From assembly GCA_905221605.1 (NCBI GenBank), contig CAJNDS010002435.1, positions 1,027,277 through 1,091,276 on the forward strand: DNA of 64,000 bases, written 5' to 3'. How positions within the stretch are numbered: the first letter of the stretch is position 1; each line of letters begins with the position of its first letter. The notes beneath the pieces are model-generated. The model had not been told where the DNA came from. It searched no databases and saw only the letters and a program-made list of their open reading frames with translations. This document shows positions 58,561 to 64,000 of the stretch, piece by piece. Made by a program: the position numbers and the translations under genes. The DNA comes from Symbiodinium natans. Lineage: Eukaryota > Sar > Dinophyceae > Suessiales > Symbiodiniaceae.

Positions 58561-61500
58561 CCCTAGAGTCCCTAGAGAGGCTCAGAATGTCAACCAAGGT
58601 ACGGGCGCGCGCCACAACTCCGCAGACTCCGACTATTCATCTTCAGCTAACGTTACTCGATATCGGAACTCTGCTCCAGCAGGCCTGTGTCCAGTGCCCT
58701 GGTAGCACGCAACCATCGATGGTGACGGGGCACAGCGCTTTTTGCAGCAAGGTGCTGCCTTTGCCTGGCGCGCTGGGGTGAGCGACGGGATGCTACGAGG
58801 TTGCCAAGTCCGGTGATGTTTCATTGGACCAGAATTTGAGAGCAGCTTTTACAAGATTTTTACAAGTGCACTAACTAGCGGTCACTAGCGCAGTCAGCAA
58901 GCAGATTCTTCAGACCGTCAGGTGCTTGGGTATTTCACTTGACATGATTGCAGCTGCAAGGTTGTGAAGCGAGGGGAGGTTGAGTCAGTTGATAACAGTA
59001 AGGCTTGGCAAACGAACCCAGAATCAAAACTTCCATGTTTGTCGTGACTTCAGTATACCAATGCCGGATGCGCAGGCCTTCGTTCTTCGCGAGGAATGCT
59101 GAGGTGCAAGGGAATCATCGTCCAAGAAGATGTTCTAACTTGTTTTGCAGTCATTTAGTTTCCTAACCTGATGATATTTTCCTAGAATGCAAGAGCCATG
59201 CAGTGTAGGATCATGCGACCCATCGCTTTCGGAAGAGGTTATGTATTTCAGCGCTCAATCCCGAGGTGAATTCGCACTTGGCTGGAACGAGTGGACCTGG
59301 TAAGAATTTCAGAACAGGCGAGTTGGCCTAAATTTTACATCGCTGCAGATGAACAGTTAACATGCCGCGGAACTACTTGGAGGAGTCCAGGCAAAACTTG
59401 CTTGGAACTCTTCCGACTCCTGCGATGCTCGTCTCGATATGCCCACAATTACGCGTAAGAACTTCAACGAAAATACTAGTCAACGCTGATTCAAACGGCG
59501 AGCATGCTTAAAGATGTGAAGTAGAACCGGAGGAATATCTCGACTTGAGTGGATGGGCTGGAGCCAGCTTCATTTCATGGAGGAGTATGTCTACTTCTTC
59601 GGTCTCATAAGGTAGGATCTTGAATTGCATTCGCGGCCAATTACGTAGGGCCTTAGACATCGAAGTCAATATTCTCAAGCTGGGTACTGCGTTTTGTACT
59701 CTGTTGGTTGGAGCCGCTTCTACTCCGGTCTGCTCCCCGGGCTTTACCCTCCACAGGTCCAGGTTGCTTCCGACATGCTTTTCCTAGGGGCGACCACGAC
59801 GAGTGCACTCAGCGGGGTGAACTGTAGACACAAATCTACCTGAATCTACTTCCAGTGCTTCATTTGACTTTGTGCAGTTGCGAGTCCGCTCCTTCTGTGG
59901 GAGGCCTTGCCTCAACCGAGCCTCACCCGAATCCGACAGCGCCGTACGAGAGCGTTGTCGACACATGCAAAACCGATGTTTCGGACATTGAAGAATGCAG
60001 TCAACCTGAATGTATTTCTGTCGAGTACTCTAGGTCCGATTGCTCCCGCGATCCGTCCTCATGTTGTATCCTGATGAAGTCGAGTCTTAGCCATCGCACC
60101 TCAAAACCAGTCACGGTGGTTTAGGTCTTCGTTCGGTAAAATCAGGAGGATGTACCATTTGCCTTGTTGCTCGGCTTGGCTGTCGGCCTCCCATCTCGAT
60201 CCATGTCGCCGCACCCTCAAAGAGGATGTCGGCGGATAGATCACCCAGGCATTTCCGGAAGATGGAGAGTTGACAAGCAAAGGATGTCTATAGGTGTGGG
60301 TACAGTGTAGGTACATGTAGGTACAGGGGCTTCTCCTCCCGCGGCAATGGCTCAGGCTGCATTACGCACAGAATCGCACAGGTACTTATACGGTTACGGG
60401 AACACTCGAAAGATGGTGGGCAGTTCCTCGGGGGTCGCCAAGCTTTGCCCATTTTGTCACCTCACATGGACGCGATCGTATTCCTCCGCCTTGAGGTTTC
60501 GAGAGATGCCTGGGTGGCCTGTGTCGGAGGCGCCAACGAAAGGCGTGTCTTGTAGTACTGCGGACTATGTCCGGTGTGTCATGCAGGCAAGCTTACGACC
60601 GAGAGTTGGTACGTTCGGTGCCGCATCACACATGCACCGTGACATGCGCCTCCCATCAGGGATTGCGCGGATTTCTCAAACCTCAGCTGCAACGAGGCAA
60701 GCTGGAGGAATGCTGAATCCACAATGCGCTGCAGTAGAGAAGGCCAGCAACTGAGCCCAGCCACGGCCTCCATAAGGAGAAAGCCAGAAAGCCCATCCAT
60801 TTAAAAAAGGCGCGTTTTCTTCGAGACTTGCAAGGGCGTCATGCAGACATATGCAGACAACGTAGCAGGCCGCGGCCGAGGAGCCAACTTGCTCCGGCGC
60901 ACGTGAGCAGGAATATGATCGGAATATGCATGAACCGTCATGAGTCAATCAAGAGTTCACGATTGTGGCGGGGATGTTCTTGGCTTCGGGTTGTGGGCAT
61001 TCTGGGCCCGTGTTGCTGCAGATGATAGCAGACGCCAGATAACAGCGGACGCCAGCCGAAACGAGATACTAAGTAGGACATGGCTCAGATGGTGCTTGTG
61101 AATTGTGCTGCCATCGCTGTTCTATGCAGAAGCGACATCTGCCCCCTCCCAACTGTGATCTGTTCTGCTCCCTTGGACAGAACATAAGGTGGAGGTGGAT
61201 GTACGGGGATGCGCAATCACATGCATGATGCATGGGTACAGAAGCATGTCCATTTCACTTTGTGAGGGTTTTTGGTCGGTTGAGCTCTGGTGAAGGAGCT
61301 GAGATCGAGCGTCCAGTGCCTGGAAAGGCGGCTTTGGGAGAAGGGTCAGAGAACGGTGGCGAATACGCCTTTCTTTGCAGCCCTTGAAACTCTCTTTAGA
61401 GCTCCGGCTTTTCAGCAAAGGCCATGGGTTCTAGATTGCTGAAACAGCCTTGAGCAGGTCTACATCGGCCTGGATTTTGGAACGTCGGGCTGCCGAGCTG

Positions 61501-63708
61501 TGCTTCAGCTACATTGATGGATTGGGACCTACCCTCTCATGCTGCTGCTTCATGCTGGTTCATTAAACGAGAAGCTAGGGCAGGAAGATTTAGCCTTCCT
61601 AAGCTAAGCTAGCTAAGGTGATGGCATGTTCTCAGCTTGCAGGGCAAATAGCGCAACCCAGCTTGCACCCTCTTACTCCGTGTCACAGTTCCCCAGGCTT
61701 GTCTCAACCACAAGGCTGAGCTGATCTCGGAGTCCTCTGTGCCTTATGGAGAGATGTGGATTTGCAAAGCAAGGCTTGGGTTGTTTCCTAGGGCTGTTTT
61801 TTTTTGTCGTGACTCCCGCCGGGATTTTGTTCACAAGGTCTTTGCCCCACCCCGTTCCATCACAAGACTGTGAATAGCCCGAAGACTCAAGCCCGAACTC
61901 TGTCTGTTCTCTTGGGAAGGAGATGCGAGTGGCCCTGCGGAGTGGAGAGAGGCGCTGCAGAAGGTCGTCAGCAGCTAAGCGTTTGGCTGTTGCTTTGTTA
62001 TGTGATCAGAGTTTTGGGGTCGCCTCGTTTTGTCTTTCACATGTTCTGTCGCAGCATTCCCGGAGATGATTCAAGCTGTGGGAGGCGTGGTTACAGAAGC
62101 TTTGAACTTGGAGCCTGCTGGGCACTTCTTGCAGCTCCGCCACCGCCTATGACCTATGCACCCCACAGATTAATAAAGATGTATGCGCCTGCAACCTTGC
62201 CTCCAATCAAGGCAAGCCTGAAACTGTCACTGTGACAGCCCGAACGGCTCAAGCCCGCTCTATCCTTGAGGTTGCAGGCTTGCCAGAGCGCGGCCAGGCA
62301 GCCTCCATCTGCTGGATGCTCAGTCAGTTTGCTTTCGAAGGGAAACACAGGAAAAAAGAGGCAGAGGCCCGGAAGTTTTCCAACGTTTCTAATCAATAAA
62401 TGGAGGTTTTTCATGGGTCGAGCGCGCCGGGGGGGGGGGGTGAAATCTGGATGACTCACATGCCCGCCGGGGCTGGAGCAGAGCAGGGCCTCCGGGTCAA
62501 GCACGGCAGAACACAATTTGTAGACACAATTTTCCGCTCAGCCAGACGGGTGCGCACTGTTTAGCTCTGTTAACTTTGGCGTTAAGCCGCTCCCCCCCCC
62601 CCCCCCTCGTCCCTCCGCACTTCATGTTGACAGTCGAAAACTTGGAAACGCTTGGAGGGGCTTGGTCTTTGGTTCTTGAAAGGCGGCATGTTGGTCGACT
62701 TCAGCCATGGGAAGTTGGTTCCTGTTTGGGCTTCGGAGGAGACTTTCTCGTTGACCTGTCGGAGCAGCTCTCAACAGCATCCTCGACATCTTGCGCAATG
62801 CAAACATTGAGCTCACATCTCAAGCATCCTACTTCTTAATAGGAAGAATCCTGGTTACTGCTTGTTCAGAATGAGTCCTGCTCACCTGCAGCTTTGAAAA
62901 ATCTTTGGCCGCAAGTGACAGTACACTTTGATGCTACCGTGCTTTATCAGCGGGTAGACTGTTGAGGCCAAATTTCAGGTTCAGATGGGAAGTCTCATTT
63001 TACTGCAAGGCGTGTGTCTCGCTCCTTTTTGTGCCTTCGGCCGGCGGTCGAGCACTACCCTTTGTCAACGAGGGTGACCCCCACTACTTCCCCCCAGCTG
63101 TGATTTCAGCCCAACATTCCAGCACGACGAAAAATCCATGCCTCGTACAAAGGACTGGCACATCAAATTCGATCAAGAATGCTGATTCGGATGTTGGCAA
63201 GCCATCGGAGTGATCCATGGAAAGCCATGCCCCTAAGTTAATGTGTAGCGAGACATCTCAGGACCCGAGATTTTCAGAAGCACAGCGCGTATCTGTGTGT
63301 GAGCAAATATGAGCAAATGACAGGGGCCAGGAGGAAGTTCACGAAAGCCGACATAGGGTGGCTGTGCAATCCTTGAAAGCTGTTAGGATGTCAGTTCGTC
63401 GAAAAGCCAAGAGGGGGGATCGCAAACATGATATGAGGTATCGACGGCACTTCCGTCGGCGACTAAGCTGCTGTTTGCTGGGAGCATTGCAGAGAAAGTA
63501 GCTGGGGGTTGTTCTGCGGTTCCACACTTTCAACCAAGTTTCTTCTCAAGACATGGGCAGTAGACTTTTGACTGCTGCAAGTGCATTTGCTCTTGCATCG
63601 TCGGGGGTAGGGATTTGTGGGCCTCCCTGCTGAACAACAGTGTTGAAGTTTGGTGTTTGTTAGCTTGAAGCTTGACAGTTCTCTCCCAATCGGGCCCTTT
63701 TTTTTGTT

Positions 63709-63727
63709 GGGGGGGGGGGGGGGGGGG
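63709..63727. repeat. Poly-G tract (G19)
   Basis: Nineteen G bases followed by a short CT repeat. Confidence 0.85.
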
Positions 63728-64000
63728 ATCTCTCTCTCTGTCTCTCGAGGCCACTGTGCTGCTGTGTCCGGACCCCGGCTCCAGTTCGACTCTCGCAGTG
63801 CTAAGAGGCCAAGTGTTCAGAGCTATCTGTATACATATATATATATGTACATGTTTCAAAATCTTCTGTAGATAGGATAAAAACGTACATAGATTGATAG
63901 ATATAGAGATCCATTCTTGGGGGGGGGGGGGGTGTGCTGTTTTGGATGTGGACTTCCGAGGTGTTGCGACGTCACAAACATTAAAGCGCACCTTTCTTCA

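Larger units (their letters stand above)
58013..64000. other. Low-complexity and unidentified DNA
   Basis: 58120-58560 is T/G-rich low-complexity sequence. Beyond 58.6 kb no conserved protein segment, RNA gene or clear exon was recognised on either strand. Open stretches at 59855-60124, 60347-60754 and 61870-62235 (+) carry no known motif. Homopolymers lie at 62592-62606 (C), 63709-63727 (G19) and 63919-63932 (G). Confidence 0.4.

Noticed and set aside
1-64000. CRISPR array, bacterial operon or prophage
   Set aside because: There are no spaced direct repeats of CRISPR type, no ribosome-binding sites ahead of frames, and introns interrupt every recognised gene; the DNA is eukaryotic nuclear.

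Overview
The window looks like nuclear DNA of a dinoflagellate, most likely of the Symbiodinium type. The evidence is the gene style. Short exons are separated by introns whose 5' ends are GC or GA more often than GT. Almost every intron ends AG and is followed by an exon that starts with G. All recognisable genes lie on the + strand. Homopolymer G/C tracts, microsatellites and repeats are frequent. The taxon is inferred, because no rRNA or complete spliced-leader sequence is present. Exon limits below were worked out by hand from reading frame, splice phase, family motifs and comparison of the two channel copies. No alignment program was run.

Left part (0.9-5.7 kb): two RNA helicases head to tail. 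The 3' half of a DDX5/Dbp2-like DEAD-box helicase (motifs V and VI) ends near 2072. About 190 bases later a complete DDX54/Dbp10 ribosome-biogenesis helicase begins (2274-5661, five exons, 907 residues), preceded by a good trans-splice acceptor. From 8.3 to 10.6 kb there are N-terminal-half pieces of another DDX5-like helicase (motifs Q, I and Ib) with no C-terminal half recognised. From 12.5 to about 15.6 kb a pentatricopeptide-repeat (PPR) gene is spread over small exons with consistent phases.

Middle (16-31 kb): mostly unidentified DNA. It holds a few isolated exon-like segments (notably 20.6-21.0 kb), minisatellites, and a clear non-autonomous DNA transposon at 26046-26651 with a perfect 30-base terminal inverted repeat and an 8-base target duplication.

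Right part (31.5-58 kb): two tandem, diverged copies of a voltage-gated K+ channel gene of the KAT/HCN/EAG type. Each has S1-S6, a TSVGYGD filter, a C-linker and a cyclic-nucleotide-binding fold. Copy A spans about 31.6-41.8 kb and copy B about 47.8-58.0 kb. They share many intron positions but also differ in several, each copy having private introns. Copy A has an 18-base micro-exon and a possible in-frame stop. Coiled-coil-like exons upstream of each may be their N-termini. From 58 to 64 kb only low-complexity DNA and unidentified sequence were seen.
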